Source: Bacteroidota bacterium (GTDB lineage Bacteria > Bacteroidota > Bacteroidia > Chitinophagales > Chitinophagaceae). Taken from it: a DNA stretch of 64,000 bases. A program made the translations under genes and the position numbers. Positions 1-9,413 of the stretch are shown piece after piece (the stretch's first letter is position 1; every line of letters begins with the position of its first letter). The notes beneath the pieces are model-generated. The model ran no database searches and had not been told where the DNA came from. It saw only the letters and a program-made list of their open reading frames with translations. The stretch covers positions 1-64,000 of the forward strand of contig JANYEA010000100.1 of NCBI GenBank assembly GCA_025363385.1, written 5' to 3'.

Positions 1-158
1 TACCCGGGTATTAATACAGCAATCTTTCTCAACTTGCCTGACTTTTTTGATTGTTTTTGTTTATAAAATAATCCTGCAATTGCAAACAGTAAAATATAGA
101 GAACTGCTAATCCAATGAAAACAAATAAAATATATTGTATGGAATTATAAATTATCAT
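1..158 (-). CDS. Partial membrane-anchored family 2 glycosyltransferase (N-terminus only)
   Basis: An open frame starts at an ATG whose complement is at 156-158 and runs off the left edge of the window; 52 codons are visible. They read as one hydrophobic membrane segment (about residues 7-30), a short Lys/Gln/Ser-rich linker, and then KIAVLIPG, which resembles the first beta strand of GT2 glycosyltransferases (usually xIAVLIPAYNE). The gene is probably the next member of the minus-strand polysaccharide locus that includes the genes up to 2952. The family call rests on only eight diagnostic residues plus context, so another membrane protein is possible. Confidence 0.55.
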   Translation of the reverse strand, partial: MIIYNSIQYILFVFIGLAVLYILLFAIAGLFYKQKQSKKSGKLRKIAVLIPG

Positions 159-243
159 AAGATTAATTTAGTCGGTATTTATAGATTTTAATGCAGCTTT
201 CTATTGACCCACAAGAAATAGTGCCTGACATTTTTTTGTGATT

Positions 244-1188
244 TTAATTTGATTTATATTTTCGAATCTTGTTTCTCACTTTTAAAGCATACTTACGTAA
301 GAAGGGCAAATATTTTCCACTTTTTAAATTATATAAAGCAGATTGTGAATCAAAAATCATTTCAAAATTTTCAGTACACAAAACCGGTTTCTTTGAAATC
401 CTGTTAATCTCAATTGCTTGAGCCAATTCACTTTCTACAAATAACACATGTGGCTTAGAATTGTATGCTTTGGCTTTATGGGTACCATGACTGTTTGCCT
501 TTTGACGCGCGGCCATATCAGGGAGATCCAGCATAACCAATTCATCATACTTTACATTATTTTCCTTGAGCCAGATTTCAGTTTCTTTTCGATACTTTTC
601 TAGCCTTGAGGTAACAATGGTTCCTATTTTACTGCCTGGAATAAATAATGGCGCAGCATGCAAAATAAAATCTCTGTACTTTTCTCCATCGTCATTTTGT
701 TCTGGTAACGGATCCACACATAAAACACCGTCGATATCGAAACAAGCTTTTTCTAATGAAGTATGGTTTAAAAAATTCCACTGAAAATATCTAGGAAGTG
801 GTACCACTTCAAAATAATAGTCCACTACTTTTTCTTTACCAGGGATTACATAAACTGCACAATATTTAATATCGAAATCCGAAGATACAGATTGCAACTT
901 TTCTTTCACTTCATTTAATGCAGATCCAGAAGCCACACTGTCATCCACCACTAGAATTTTTTTGAAATCTTTTTTATCGAAAAATTGGCTCCTAGCTCCT
1001 GCCTTATAAATATGGCCATTTAAGAAAGAATCGATATCAGTATATGGACGATTTAAATATAGAGCCAACAAATTTGCGGGCAACATTCCACTTCTAGGAA
1101 CACCTACAATTAAATCAAAATCACGAGGTAGTATACTCAACCTTTTAAGAATAATTTTATTCAGGTCAGCTATGTTTCTGTATTCCAT
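244..1188 (-). CDS. Phosphoribosyltransferase-HAD hydrolase fusion protein
   Basis: Two enzyme-like domains sit in one 314-residue chain. The N-terminal half is a type I phosphoribosyltransferase: GVPRSG near residue 29 and the PRPP-binding loop VVDDSVASGSA at about 80-90. The C-terminal half looks HAD-like: FDIDGVLC at about 150-157 (motif I, DxD), TIVTSR at about 190 (motif II) and a basic stretch followed by LFVES (motifs III/IV, with Glu where Asp is more usual). The ATG at 1188 is preferred to the one at 1233 because it begins directly at the PRTase fold and avoids overlap with the Hpt gene. It lies 28 bp behind that gene in a glycosyltransferase-containing locus. Substrates are unknown; a role in making or dephosphorylating a nucleotide-linked precursor is inference. 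Confidence 0.8.
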   Translation of the reverse strand: MEYRNIADLNKIILKRLSILPRDFDLIVGVPRSGMLPANLLALYLNRPYTDIDSFLNGHIYKAGARSQFFDKKDFKKILVVDDSVASGSALNEVKEKLQSVSSDFDIKYCAVYVIPGKEKVVDYYFEVVPLPRYFQWNFLNHTSLEKACFDIDGVLCVDPLPEQNDDGEKYRDFILHAAPLFIPGSKIGTIVTSRLEKYRKETEIWLKENNVKYDELVMLDLPDMAARQKANSHGTHKAKAYNSKPHVLFVESELAQAIEINRISKKPVLCTENFEMIFDSQSALYNLKSGKYLPFLRKYALKVRNKIRKYKSN

Positions 1189-1216
1189 GATTTTTAATAT
1201 AAATTTAAGAATTAAA

Positions 1217-1588
1217 TTATGAAACGTAAGCATTCATTTGCTGGGTTACCTCGCAAATTATATTACTTACATTATTGATATTTGACTCAAGGTCTGCAGT
1301 TATCCTTTCTTCTATTCCTGAGCTTTCAATCATTTGTAAGTCTTTTTCGATTAAGACAATAGAATACATTGCCAGAACAGGTTTAATCCTATGTGCCGTT
1401 TTTTTAAGAGTGATAAAGTCTAGTTTTTGATAAGCCAGTTTAATTTCTTCGATGGCTACAGGTATATCATTTATAAATAGCTGGACCATTTTTTTAGTTT
1501 TACTAATATCACCCCTACAAAGCTTTTCAATCATTCCCAAATCGTATAGCTTTTCAAGTGGCGCTTCATATTTTAATAAAGTATTCAT
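1217..1588 (-). CDS. Stand-alone Hpt (histidine phosphotransfer) domain protein
   Basis: A 123-residue protein made almost entirely of one Hpt four-helix domain. The phosphorylatable histidine is in TAHRIKP (about residue 66). The same AHRIKP signature occurs in the C-terminal Hpt of the hybrid kinase at 4692-8456. It has no kinase, receiver or output domain, so it can only relay phosphate between partners. The ATG at 1588 is chosen over an upstream TTG (1603). It sits between a glycosyltransferase and the PRTase-HAD gene, all on the minus strand, and is probably cotranscribed with the latter. The likely partners are the kinase and the sigma-54 response regulator encoded divergently nearby; that pairing is inference. 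Confidence 0.85.
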   Translation of the reverse strand: MNTLLKYEAPLEKLYDLGMIEKLCRGDISKTKKMVQLFINDIPVAIEEIKLAYQKLDFITLKKTAHRIKPVLAMYSIVLIEKDLQMIESSGIEERITADLESNINNVSNIICEVTQQMNAYVS

Positions 1589-1791
1589 TTCGTTTATTTT
1601 CAAATTATATATATATTATCCTTATGCTATTCTTATGCCGACTAATTAAACATCACTAACATTTTGTTAATCAATAGGATATGAGTTTATGACTTAATTT
1701 AATTTCCGTATTTTAGAGACTTTTTCCACATTTTGGATTAAATGAGGCATAAATGTTTAGCCCATTTTGTAGAATTTGCTAATCTGGTGAA

Positions 1792-2952
1792 TTACTGAGT
1801 TAACTGTAATCCAAATGTTTCCCTATATATATTCAGCACATTTTCAGCCATTGACTTCCAAGAAAAATGAGCTGCTCTTAATATCCCATATTTGATCATT
1901 TTATTTTTTAAAACCTCATTTTTATATACTTCAATCATTGCAGATGTGATTTCCTCAGATTTGTATGGGTCAACTAGTAAAGCTGCATTTCCTGCTATTT
2001 CTGGCATTGAAGAAGTATTAGATGTAATTACTGGTACACCACAGGCCATAGCTTCTATAATTGGTATGCCAAAGCTTTCTCTCAATGAGGGATAAAGAAA
2101 CAATTGACTAAGACTATAAATAGCAGGTAAATCTTTATTATTTATATAACCAGTTAATACAATACTGTTTATTAAATCTGCATCTCCGATTTCAATGAGT
2201 AGCTTTTGAAGCTCGTCTTGATCATAATCTAGCATAACCAATTTCATAGCGCTACCTGTTTCCTTCAAAAAATCAGAAAACGCTTTCAATGTACCCTTTG
2301 TATTCTTTTTTGGGTGCGTATTACCCAAAAAGAAAAAGAATTGTTCAGGTAAATGATACTTTGTTTTAATCAGATCTAAAACTTTTTTATCAGTAATAGG
2401 CTTGAAATATTCACTTACCCCATTATATTCTGCACTTAGTTTCTTATAGTGTTTAAAATTGAAAAAATCTGAAATACAATCTTTTTCAAAATTGGATACG
2501 GTAATTATTTTTTTACTTTTTCGCATATTCAATGGCACAATTAATTTTCTATAGATATTACCAAACTTTTGATAGTTTGTACCTTTACCACTTATAATAT
2601 TTAGTGCCGTACTTTCCAGATAGATAATATCATGAAGTGTAACTACTGATGGTACTTTACAAAAAACAGGAGCCGTATTACTTGTGCAGTGCAGAATTTC
2701 ACATCCGAATTTCTCGGCGGCTCTCGGAAGTACAATCTGTTCCCATATTGGAAAAGAACTAGCTTCTAATTCTACAATTTTGAAATTAGGAGTATCCTCT
2801 AAGACTGTATTATCTTCATCTGGCCTAACAAAAATAAAATACTCATTTACCTTGTCAATCTGCTGAAGATTTCGAATAAGCTCTAAAGCTACCATATCCA
2901 TACCATGCTTATTCTTTCTGAAAATTCGTTGTGCTTCAATTCCGATTTTCAT
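1792..2952 (-). CDS. Family 4 glycosyltransferase (GT-B fold)
   Basis: A 386-residue retaining glycosyltransferase of the GT4 type, transferring a sugar from a nucleotide-sugar donor to a growing glycan or lipid-linked acceptor at the cytoplasmic membrane. The N-terminal domain is the acceptor half; the C-terminal half contains FFFLGNTHPKKN and the E-x7-E element ESFGIPIIE followed by AMACGVPVITS, which bind the donor. Length is normal for the family. It is the first gene of the minus-strand polysaccharide set and its promoter must lie in the 308-bp gap shared with the response regulator at 3261. There are 203 bp between its stop and the Hpt start, so a second promoter may serve the downstream genes. 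Sugar specificity cannot be read from the sequence. Confidence 0.9.
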   Translation of the reverse strand: MKIGIEAQRIFRKNKHGMDMVALELIRNLQQIDKVNEYFIFVRPDEDNTVLEDTPNFKIVELEASSFPIWEQIVLPRAAEKFGCEILHCTSNTAPVFCKVPSVVTLHDIIYLESTALNIISGKGTNYQKFGNIYRKLIVPLNMRKSKKIITVSNFEKDCISDFFNFKHYKKLSAEYNGVSEYFKPITDKKVLDLIKTKYHLPEQFFFFLGNTHPKKNTKGTLKAFSDFLKETGSAMKLVMLDYDQDELQKLLIEIGDADLINSIVLTGYINNKDLPAIYSLSQLFLYPSLRESFGIPIIEAMACGVPVITSNTSSMPEIAGNAALLVDPYKSEEITSAMIEVYKNEVLKNKMIKYGILRAAHFSWKSMAENVLNIYRETFGLQLTQ

Positions 2953-3260
2953 TTTTTTGTTTTTAGTTGATTAATCATTAATTGCTTAATTTCTTCGTAA
3001 AGGAACTGAAGTTCAAGATTTTGGATTGTAGATTGCTACTTAGCATTTTTGTAGTAAAAACACTACAAACAAAAGGATTTCAGCAGAAAATATTACTACA
3101 GCAAATCAAAGGCATCCATAAACGTATTAGAAAGTTAAGATGATTAAACCTTCATTTTCGATTTCTACAAATTGGAATAAGTCCAATTACTGTAACTTTA
3201 CCATATTCTGTAGATTCGTTTGTGATTCATGTTACTAACCGATTTTGAAACCATTTTACC
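2953..3260. promoter_or_regulatory. Divergent intergenic control region between glycosyltransferase and sigma-54 regulator genes
   Basis: This 308-bp gap has no credible ORF. It contains a GG-N10-GC arrangement resembling a -24/-12 sigma-54 promoter at 3021-3037 (plus strand), an 8-bp inverted repeat TTTGTAGT/ACTACAAA at 3048-3055 and 3062-3069 separated by 6 bp, and a TAGATTCG element at 3211-3218 that resembles the Bacteroidota -7 box TAnnTTTG with one mismatch, 43 bp before the regulator's ATG. The inverted repeat is a candidate operator. All functional readings are inference. Confidence 0.4.
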
Positions 3261-4607
3261 ATGGCAGATTATTCCATATATATTGTAGAAGAGGATCCAT
3301 GGTATGGAGAAATACTAGCCTACCATTTGGGTCTCAATCCCGATTATAAGATTACCCGATTTGAAACTGGCAAGGAATGCCTTTCAAAAATGCATTTAAG
3401 GCCCGATTTGGTAACAATCGACTTTTCCTTACCCGACATGCAAGGGGATGAATTATTCAAAAAGATAAGGGAATCCAATCCGCAAATCCCTGTAATCATT
3501 ATTAGTGCGCAAGAAGAGATTAATGTAGCGGTTAATCTATTGAAGATGGGGGTAAATGATTATCTCATAAAAGATGAAGCAACCAAGGATCTTTTATGGA
3601 ATAGCATTGCACGTATTCGGGAAACGCAATCCCTAAAAAAGGAAGTTGCCTATTTAAGAGAAGAGCTTGGTCAAAAATTCTCCTTTCAGAATACCTTAAT
3701 AGGGCAAAGCGAAAGCCTTAAAAAAGTCTTTACCATGATGGGTAAAGCAATTAAAACAAATATAAATATTTCAATTACTGGAGAAACCGGAACTGGTAAG
3801 GAAGTAGTTGCAAAAGCAATCCATTATAATAGTGATCGGAAAAAGAAAGATTTCGTAGCAGTAAATATGACAGCCATTCCAAAAGAATTAGTGGAAAGTG
3901 AACTATTCGGGCATGAAAAAGGAGCATTTACTGGTGCCATGGGCCGCAAAGCCGGGAAATTTGAAGAGGCAAATGGGGGTACTATTTTCCTGGATGAAAT
4001 TGCAGAAATAGATCTAAACCTTCAAAGTAAATTACTTCGTGTTCTTCAAGAAAGAGAAGTGATAAGAGTTGGAGGAAATGAAGTAGTGAAATTAGACGTA
4101 AGATTAATTGTTGCCACACATAAGAATTTAGCAGAAGAGGTAAAAAAAGGAAATTTCCGAGAAGATTTATATTTTAGAATCATGGGGTTGCCAATTGATC
4201 TACCGCCTTTAAGAGAAAGAGGGGAAGATATTTTAATCCTTAGTAAATATTTTATTGAGAGCTTTATAAAAGAAAATAGACTGGGCCCCATACATTTATC
4301 ACAGGGAGCCAAAGACAAATTGCTAAATCACTATTTCCCGGGTAACGTTAGAGAATTAAAAACAATTATTGACTTAGCTGTTGTGATGTGCGATAACAAT
4401 GAAATAAAGGCAGATGATATTACCCTCACCTCATTAAAAAAAGATGACGTATTTATGGGTGAACAAAAAACCTTACGCGAGTATACTTGTGATATTGTAA
4501 AATTTTATCTTAAGAAAAATAACGATGATGTAATTGCTACATCTAAAATTTTGGATATCGGGAAGAGTACCATTTATAAGATGAAACAGGCAGGGGATCT
4601 GGAATAA
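3261..4607 (+). CDS. Sigma-54-dependent response regulator (NtrC family)
   Basis: A 448-residue three-domain activator. Residues 1-120 form a receiver with the phospho-acceptor Asp at about 54 (TIDFSLPD). A central AAA+ domain follows with Walker A GETGTGKE at about 174-181, the sigma-54 contact loop GAFTGA at about 221-226 and Walker [12 protein letters not shown]. The C-terminus carries a Fis-type helix-turn-helix ([17 protein letters not shown]). Every motif needed for sigma-54 activation is intact. It is followed by the hybrid kinase 84 bp downstream on the same strand, the usual layout of a cognate pair, and is divergent from the polysaccharide genes. Phosphate would have to pass kinase receiver to Hpt to this receiver. 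Target genes are not known from the sequence. Confidence 0.95.
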   Translation: MADYSIYIVEEDPWYGEILAYHLGLNPDYKITRFETGKECLSKMHLRPDLVTIDFSLPDMQGDELFKKIRESNPQIPVIIISAQEEINVAVNLLKMGVNDYLIKDEATKDLLWNSIARIRETQSLKKEVAYLREELGQKFSFQNTLIGQSESLKKVFTMMGKAIKTNINISITGETGTGKEVVAKAIHYNSDRKKKDFVAVNMTAIPKELVESELFGHEKGAFTGAMGRKAGKFEEANGGTIFLDEIAEIDLNLQSKLLRVLQEREVIRVGGNEVVKLDVRLIVATHKNLAEEVKKGNFREDLYFRIMGLPIDLPPLRERGEDILILSKYFIESFIKENRLGPIHLSQGAKDKLLNHYFPGNVRELKTIIDLAVVMCDNNEIKADDITLTSLKKDDVFMGEQKTLREYTCDIVKFYLKKNNDDVIATSKILDIGKSTIYKMKQAGDLE

Positions 4608-4691
4608 GTTTAGAAAAGACACCCCATCACAATGTTTTTCACTTGGTATTCAAATCCCTGTTGCTAATTTTTAAGTAAACTGGAAAGAATC

Positions 4692-7600
4692 ATGGCTATC
4701 AATTTAACTTTTTCCGAAGATCAATTAAACCGGTTATTCCCTTACTATATTCTTATTAATGAAGAACTGGTTATTAAATCAATTGGGCCATCAATAGAAA
4801 AAATATATCCTGGAATAAAAGAAACTCGTTTTTCTGAAATTTTTCAAATTGTAAAACCAATAATTCAACCTTTAAATTTTGAAACATTCAAATTGTATTC
4901 CAATCAAATACTTCTGATCCAATGTTTTAATGAAGAACATACCATCTTAAATGGAAAATTAAATTATATACCAGATACTAAACAATTATTATTTATAGGG
5001 AAGGAGCCTCAAGCTGAGCAGCATTTTCAAGAAACCCTGAAAATAAATCATGAAGAGGATCAAAAAATGGCACTCTTCCCTATTCAAAATCCTGACCCTT
5101 TAATTAGAATAGATTTTACTGGGAATATTTTACTCACTAATCCTTCAGCCGAAAAGTTAGCGTTTTTTATTTATGATGAAAAGTTTTATGCCAAAGAGGA
5201 AATGTTTAAACTGATTGCTAGTAAGATAGATCTTAGTTTAGATAGATGGGAATTTGATGCAACATCTGGAAATATTGAATTTACCTTTTCTTGCATTTCA
5301 TTTAAGCAAGATGGCTATATTAATATTTATGGCAAAAATGTGAATCTATTAAAAAAAGATCAATTACAACTCGAACAACTATACTTAATTATTCAGCAAA
5401 CTAAACAATCTATTGTAATCACAGATGAACACGCAAAAATTGAATGGATAAATAAATCATTTGAAAAAGTTACTGGATTTTCAATTGTTGATGCAAAGGG
5501 TAAAACCCCGGGCAGTTTAATGCAGGGACCAGATACCGATCCGGAAACTGTAAAATATATGCGTAGACAAATTCGGAAAGGCCGGCCTTTTTCTTGTGAT
5601 GTATATAATTATACGAAAACGAATGAAGGTTATTGGGTAAGAATTATTGCACAGCCTGTTTTTGATAAGAAAGGAAATTTAGTGCAATATTTTGCGATTC
5701 GAGAAGATATTACGGAAGAAAAAAAATCCCAAGCTAAACTTCAAGAGGCAATCAATCGAATGTCATCGCTCATCACCAATTTACAAGCTGGAGTATTATT
5801 AGTAAATGATCAAGGGAAAATAGACCTTGTTAATACCCGTTTTTGTAAATTATTCAATATCCAAGAAGACCCTTCCCTTTTAATCGGATCTGAAAGCACT
5901 AAAATTACAGCTCACACTAAAGTATATTTTAAAGAACCCAATCTTTTTGCATCCAATATCAAACTTTATAAAGAAGAAAAAAAATTGGTTACAGGTGAAA
6001 TATTAGAGATGGTTGATGGCAGGTATTTTGAAAGAGACTTTATACCCATTTGGCATGAAGATACTTATAATGGAAATTTATGGGTTTATACTGAAATAAC
6101 TGAAAAGTTAAGTGCAGATAAAAAACTGGAAGATCAAAAAATATTTTACGAAGAAATATTAGATAATATACCCGCAGATATTGCGGTATTTGATAACCAG
6201 CATAACTATCTGTACATAAATCCAAAAGGTATCAGCGACCCGATACTTCGGAAATGGTTGATTGGAAAAAAAGATGAAGATTATGTACGGATTAGAAATA
6301 AGTCTTTATCAATTGTAACAGAAAGAAGGAAATTGTTTAACGATGTAATGAACTCGAAAGTTTTAAAAAGCTGGGAAGAGGAATTAAAACAAGCAGACGG
6401 TTCTATTCATCATGTTCTTAGAAATATGTACCCCGTGTTAGATGATAGTAATCAAGTGAAATTGATTATTGGATATGGGGTAGACATTACCTATACTAAA
6501 AAAGTATTAACCCAGATCGAAGAGAGTGAAAAAAAATATCGTGATGTAATTGAAAATTCACAAGCATTAATAACCACTCATGACATGAATGGAAAACTAT
6601 TAACTGCAAACCCAATTGTGGGTAAAACTTATGGATATACAGATGAGGAATTTATTGGTCATTCTATTACAGAATTCATGCCTGAAGAAGAACGTGCTTT
6701 CTTTCATAACCGGTACATGCTGAATATTAAAACTGAAAAAAAAATAAATGGTATTTTTAAGGTTATAAACAAAGATGGCTCAATTACCTACACTTTATTC
6801 AATAATTTCTTAAAAGAAGAACCCGGTATTGAGCCCTATGTAATTGGGTTTGCAGTTGATATTACGAATAGGGTAAAAGCAGAAGAAGAATTAAAAAAAG
6901 CTCAAAAAATTACAGAGGAGCTAGTCAGAACCAAGCAAAATTTTTTGGCTAATATGAGTCATGAAATCAGAACTCCAATGAATGCCATCATGGGAATGAC
7001 CAATCAATTAAGTAAAACAGTTCTTACAAAAGACCAGCATTATTATATTGATATCATACAAAATGCATCATCCAATTTATTACATATACTAAATGAAATC
7101 CTAGACTTATCAAAAATTGAAGCTGGTAAACTTTCATTAGAAAATATTGGGTTTGAACCCAAACTGATCATTAGTCAGGTTATGCAGGTTATGAAACACA
7201 AATCTGAGGAAAAAGGCTTGTTATTCACGAATTCGTTTTGTGATTCAAGATTAGCTGAAGTTTTAATCGGCGATCCTTATCGCTTAAACCAAATCATGCT
7301 TAACTTAGTGTCGAATGCCATTAAGTTTACTGAAAATGGAAACGTTGATATTAGTTGCCAAGTTATTGCCGAAACTGCAATAGAACAAACAGTGAAAGTA
7401 TCGATAAAAGATACCGGTAAGGGAATGGCAGAAGATTTTACAAAAAGTTTATTTAAAAAATATTCACAAGAAGAAGGTTCTATTTCGCGCGTGTATGGTG
7501 GAACCGGCTTGGGCATGAGTATTTGCGAGGAGCTGGTACATTTGATGAATGGCACAATACATGTAGAAAGCAAAAAAGGAATCGGAACCATTGTTACATT

Positions 7601-8456
7601 TGAAATCCCATTCGGTAAAGGTAACAGAGACCAAATTCTAGTAAAAGAAATCACACAATTAGATACTAGTATTTTAAAAGGCAGAAAGATACTGATAGCA
7701 GATGATTACGAAATTAACAGGCTAGTTGCAACCACCATATTAAATGATTACGATGTTATATCTGTTGAAGCAAAAAATGGAATGGAAGCTATTGAAGCTA
7801 TCGAAAAAGAGTCATTTGATTTGGTATTGATGGATGTTCAAATGCCCGAAATGGATGGAATAGAAGCTACTAATATCATTCGAAAAAGAATCAGTAAAAC
7901 AATTCCCATAATAGCCTTAACGGCATACGCATTAAAAGGCGATGATGCCAAATTTATTGATGCAGGGATGAATGATTATTTGTCAAAACCTTTCGAAGAA
8001 AACCAATTATTAGAAATATTAATCAGGTGGATTAAGAAAACAGGAACAATTGAATCCAAAGAGATCATAATTCCAAAAACATCCCTTGAAACCTATGCAA
8101 GTATCAGCCAGAAAAGTGTACCATTATTTGACCTCACTAAATTACAAACGATATCAAGGGGCAATATGGATTTCATAAATAAAATGATTGCTTTATTTAT
8201 TGAAACAACACCAGTTTGTATTGTTGACATGAAATTAGCATATGTAAATAATGAATTTGATAAAGTCAGAAAAATTGCCCACAGGATTAAACCATCAATT
8301 GATAATTTAGAAATAGTTAGTCTTAAAAACGAAATTAGAGAAATTGAATTAAACGCAGAAACGTATCAAAAATCCGAGCAACTGGAGCGTTTGATTTTAA
8401 AAGTTGAACTGGTATTGAATGAAGTATTCTCAAATTTAAAAACAATTGAAAAATAA
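4692..8456 (+). CDS. Multi-PAS hybrid histidine kinase with receiver and C-terminal Hpt
   Basis: A 1254-residue hybrid sensor kinase without an obvious membrane segment, so probably cytoplasmic. After a diverged N-terminal sensor region come about four PAS domains (around residues 230-350, 355-475, 485-610 and 615-735). The HisKA H-box NMSHEIRTPMNA has its His at about 757. The HATPase has NLVSNAIKFTENG, DTGKGM and GGTGLGMS. A receiver follows with Asp at about 1048 (LMDVQMPEMDG), and the chain ends in an Hpt domain with its His at about 1197 (AHRIKP). The first PAS resembles LOV domains (MQGPDTDPETV) but lacks the photoactive cysteine. It lies 84 bp behind the sigma-54 regulator. The signal sensed is unknown; a heme, flavin or small-molecule ligand is possible. 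Confidence 0.95.
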   Translation: MAINLTFSEDQLNRLFPYYILINEELVIKSIGPSIEKIYPGIKETRFSEIFQIVKPIIQPLNFETFKLYSNQILLIQCFNEEHTILNGKLNYIPDTKQLLFIGKEPQAEQHFQETLKINHEEDQKMALFPIQNPDPLIRIDFTGNILLTNPSAEKLAFFIYDEKFYAKEEMFKLIASKIDLSLDRWEFDATSGNIEFTFSCISFKQDGYINIYGKNVNLLKKDQLQLEQLYLIIQQTKQSIVITDEHAKIEWINKSFEKVTGFSIVDAKGKTPGSLMQGPDTDPETVKYMRRQIRKGRPFSCDVYNYTKTNEGYWVRIIAQPVFDKKGNLVQYFAIREDITEEKKSQAKLQEAINRMSSLITNLQAGVLLVNDQGKIDLVNTRFCKLFNIQEDPSLLIGSESTKITAHTKVYFKEPNLFASNIKLYKEEKKLVTGEILEMVDGRYFERDFIPIWHEDTYNGNLWVYTEITEKLSADKKLEDQKIFYEEILDNIPADIAVFDNQHNYLYINPKGISDPILRKWLIGKKDEDYVRIRNKSLSIVTERRKLFNDVMNSKVLKSWEEELKQADGSIHHVLRNMYPVLDDSNQVKLIIGYGVDITYTKKVLTQIEESEKKYRDVIENSQALITTHDMNGKLLTANPIVGKTYGYTDEEFIGHSITEFMPEEERAFFHNRYMLNIKTEKKINGIFKVINKDGSITYTLFNNFLKEEPGIEPYVIGFAVDITNRVKAEEELKKAQKITEELVRTKQNFLANMSHEIRTPMNAIMGMTNQLSKTVLTKDQHYYIDIIQNASSNLLHILNEILDLSKIEAGKLSLENIGFEPKLIISQVMQVMKHKSEEKGLLFTNSFCDSRLAEVLIGDPYRLNQIMLNLVSNAIKFTENGNVDISCQVIAETAIEQTVKVSIKDTGKGMAEDFTKSLFKKYSQEEGSISRVYGGTGLGMSICEELVHLMNGTIHVESKKGIGTIVTFEIPFGKGNRDQILVKEITQLDTSILKGRKILIADDYEINRLVATTILNDYDVISVEAKNGMEAIEAIEKESFDLVLMDVQMPEMDGIEATNIIRKRISKTIPIIALTAYALKGDDAKFIDAGMNDYLSKPFEENQLLEILIRWIKKTGTIESKEIIIPKTSLETYASISQKSVPLFDLTKLQTISRGNMDFINKMIALFIETTPVCIVDMKLAYVNNEFDKVRKIAHRIKPSIDNLEIVSLKNEIREIELNAETYQKSEQLERLILKVELVLNEVFSNLKTIEK

Positions 8457-8504
8457 CCTACTTTGTATTACAAGTTGAGTTTTTAATAAAACTGTAGCCA
8501 CATT

Positions 8505-9344
8505 ATGGTTTTAAATCAATTTTTACCAACACCAATTCTTTGTGAATTTATTAGGGTTTACAGAGTAGTACATTGCGTTTTTGAAAACACAAATAATATT
8601 CCTTTTAAACCTTACCCTCCTAAGCCAGAACATTGTTTAAGTTTCTATCCCAGAGATACAGAAATTGTAAATTATACAAAGAGCGGCAAATCAAATTTAA
8701 ACCTAAAAGCTGTTATAATAGGGCAGCAAACTGAAGTTACCAATAGGCATATAGGGAGGGATTTTTTATTGGTTCAAGTTGTTTTTAAACCAGGTGCTCT
8801 TTACCGTTTATTAGGCATTCCCTCTTCCGAGTTAACCAATTGTTATATAGATGCAGAAACCCTATTCCCTGCTCAATTAATTAGAGAAGTTAATGAGCGT
8901 TTAGTGGAAGCAGGTATTAATTATAAAGAAATGATACAGATTATGAATTCATTTTTCCTAAAGAGAATGAGTCATTTAAAAAAGGACTCACATCAAATTG
9001 ATAAGATCAGTAACTTAATTCTCATGTCAAATGAAACTTACAGTATTGAATGGTTGGCTAAAGAATCCTGCCTAAGTTTAAGGCAGTACGAAAGAAGGTT
9101 TTTAGAACGTATGGGCGCAACTCCAAAATATTTCAGCAAGGTGGTAAGATTTGAAAATGCGTTTCGTATGAAAAATAAATTTCCACAGTTAGACTGGCTA
9201 ACCATAGCAGTTCATTGCGGATATTACGACTATCAACATCTTGTAAAAGACTATAAGGAATTGACTTTACAAAGCCCTATTGAATTTCATCTTCTTGACC
9301 TATCCTCCCCTGAGAGAAAATTTGGAGAAGCCGACACCTATTAA
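8505..9344 (+). CDS. AraC-family transcriptional regulator
   Basis: A 279-residue protein with a C-terminal AraC/XylS DNA-binding region (about residues 165-265). It includes the first helix-turn-helix YSIEWLAKESCLSLRQYERR and a recognisable GATPKYFSKVVRFENAF linker, with the second HTH around IAVHCGYYDYQHLVKDY. The N-terminal half looks like the DUF6597-type sensor domain common in Bacteroidota AraC proteins. It starts 48 bp after the hybrid kinase stop but is not obviously part of that system. A cupin gene follows 69 bp downstream on the same strand and is a plausible target. The effector is not predictable. Confidence 0.9.
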   Translation: MVLNQFLPTPILCEFIRVYRVVHCVFENTNNIPFKPYPPKPEHCLSFYPRDTEIVNYTKSGKSNLNLKAVIIGQQTEVTNRHIGRDFLLVQVVFKPGALYRLLGIPSSELTNCYIDAETLFPAQLIREVNERLVEAGINYKEMIQIMNSFFLKRMSHLKKDSHQIDKISNLILMSNETYSIEWLAKESCLSLRQYERRFLERMGATPKYFSKVVRFENAFRMKNKFPQLDWLTIAVHCGYYDYQHLVKDYKELTLQSPIEFHLLDLSSPERKFGEADTY

Positions 9345-9413
9345 AATGTCGTTTTTTTACCAGTAGGCATTATCAGTAACCATTCATATTTGCATGATAC
9401 TAAAACAAATCAC

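Noticed and set aside
566-784. Plus-strand open frame opposite the PRTase-HAD gene
   Set aside because: It is entirely antisense to a well-supported gene and has no recognisable protein features; the same applies to the other frames antisense to or inside strong genes.
9390-9413. Longer TTG-initiated form of the cupin protein
   Set aside because: It would move the twin-arginine signal away from the N-terminus; the ATG at 9414 fits the export signal.
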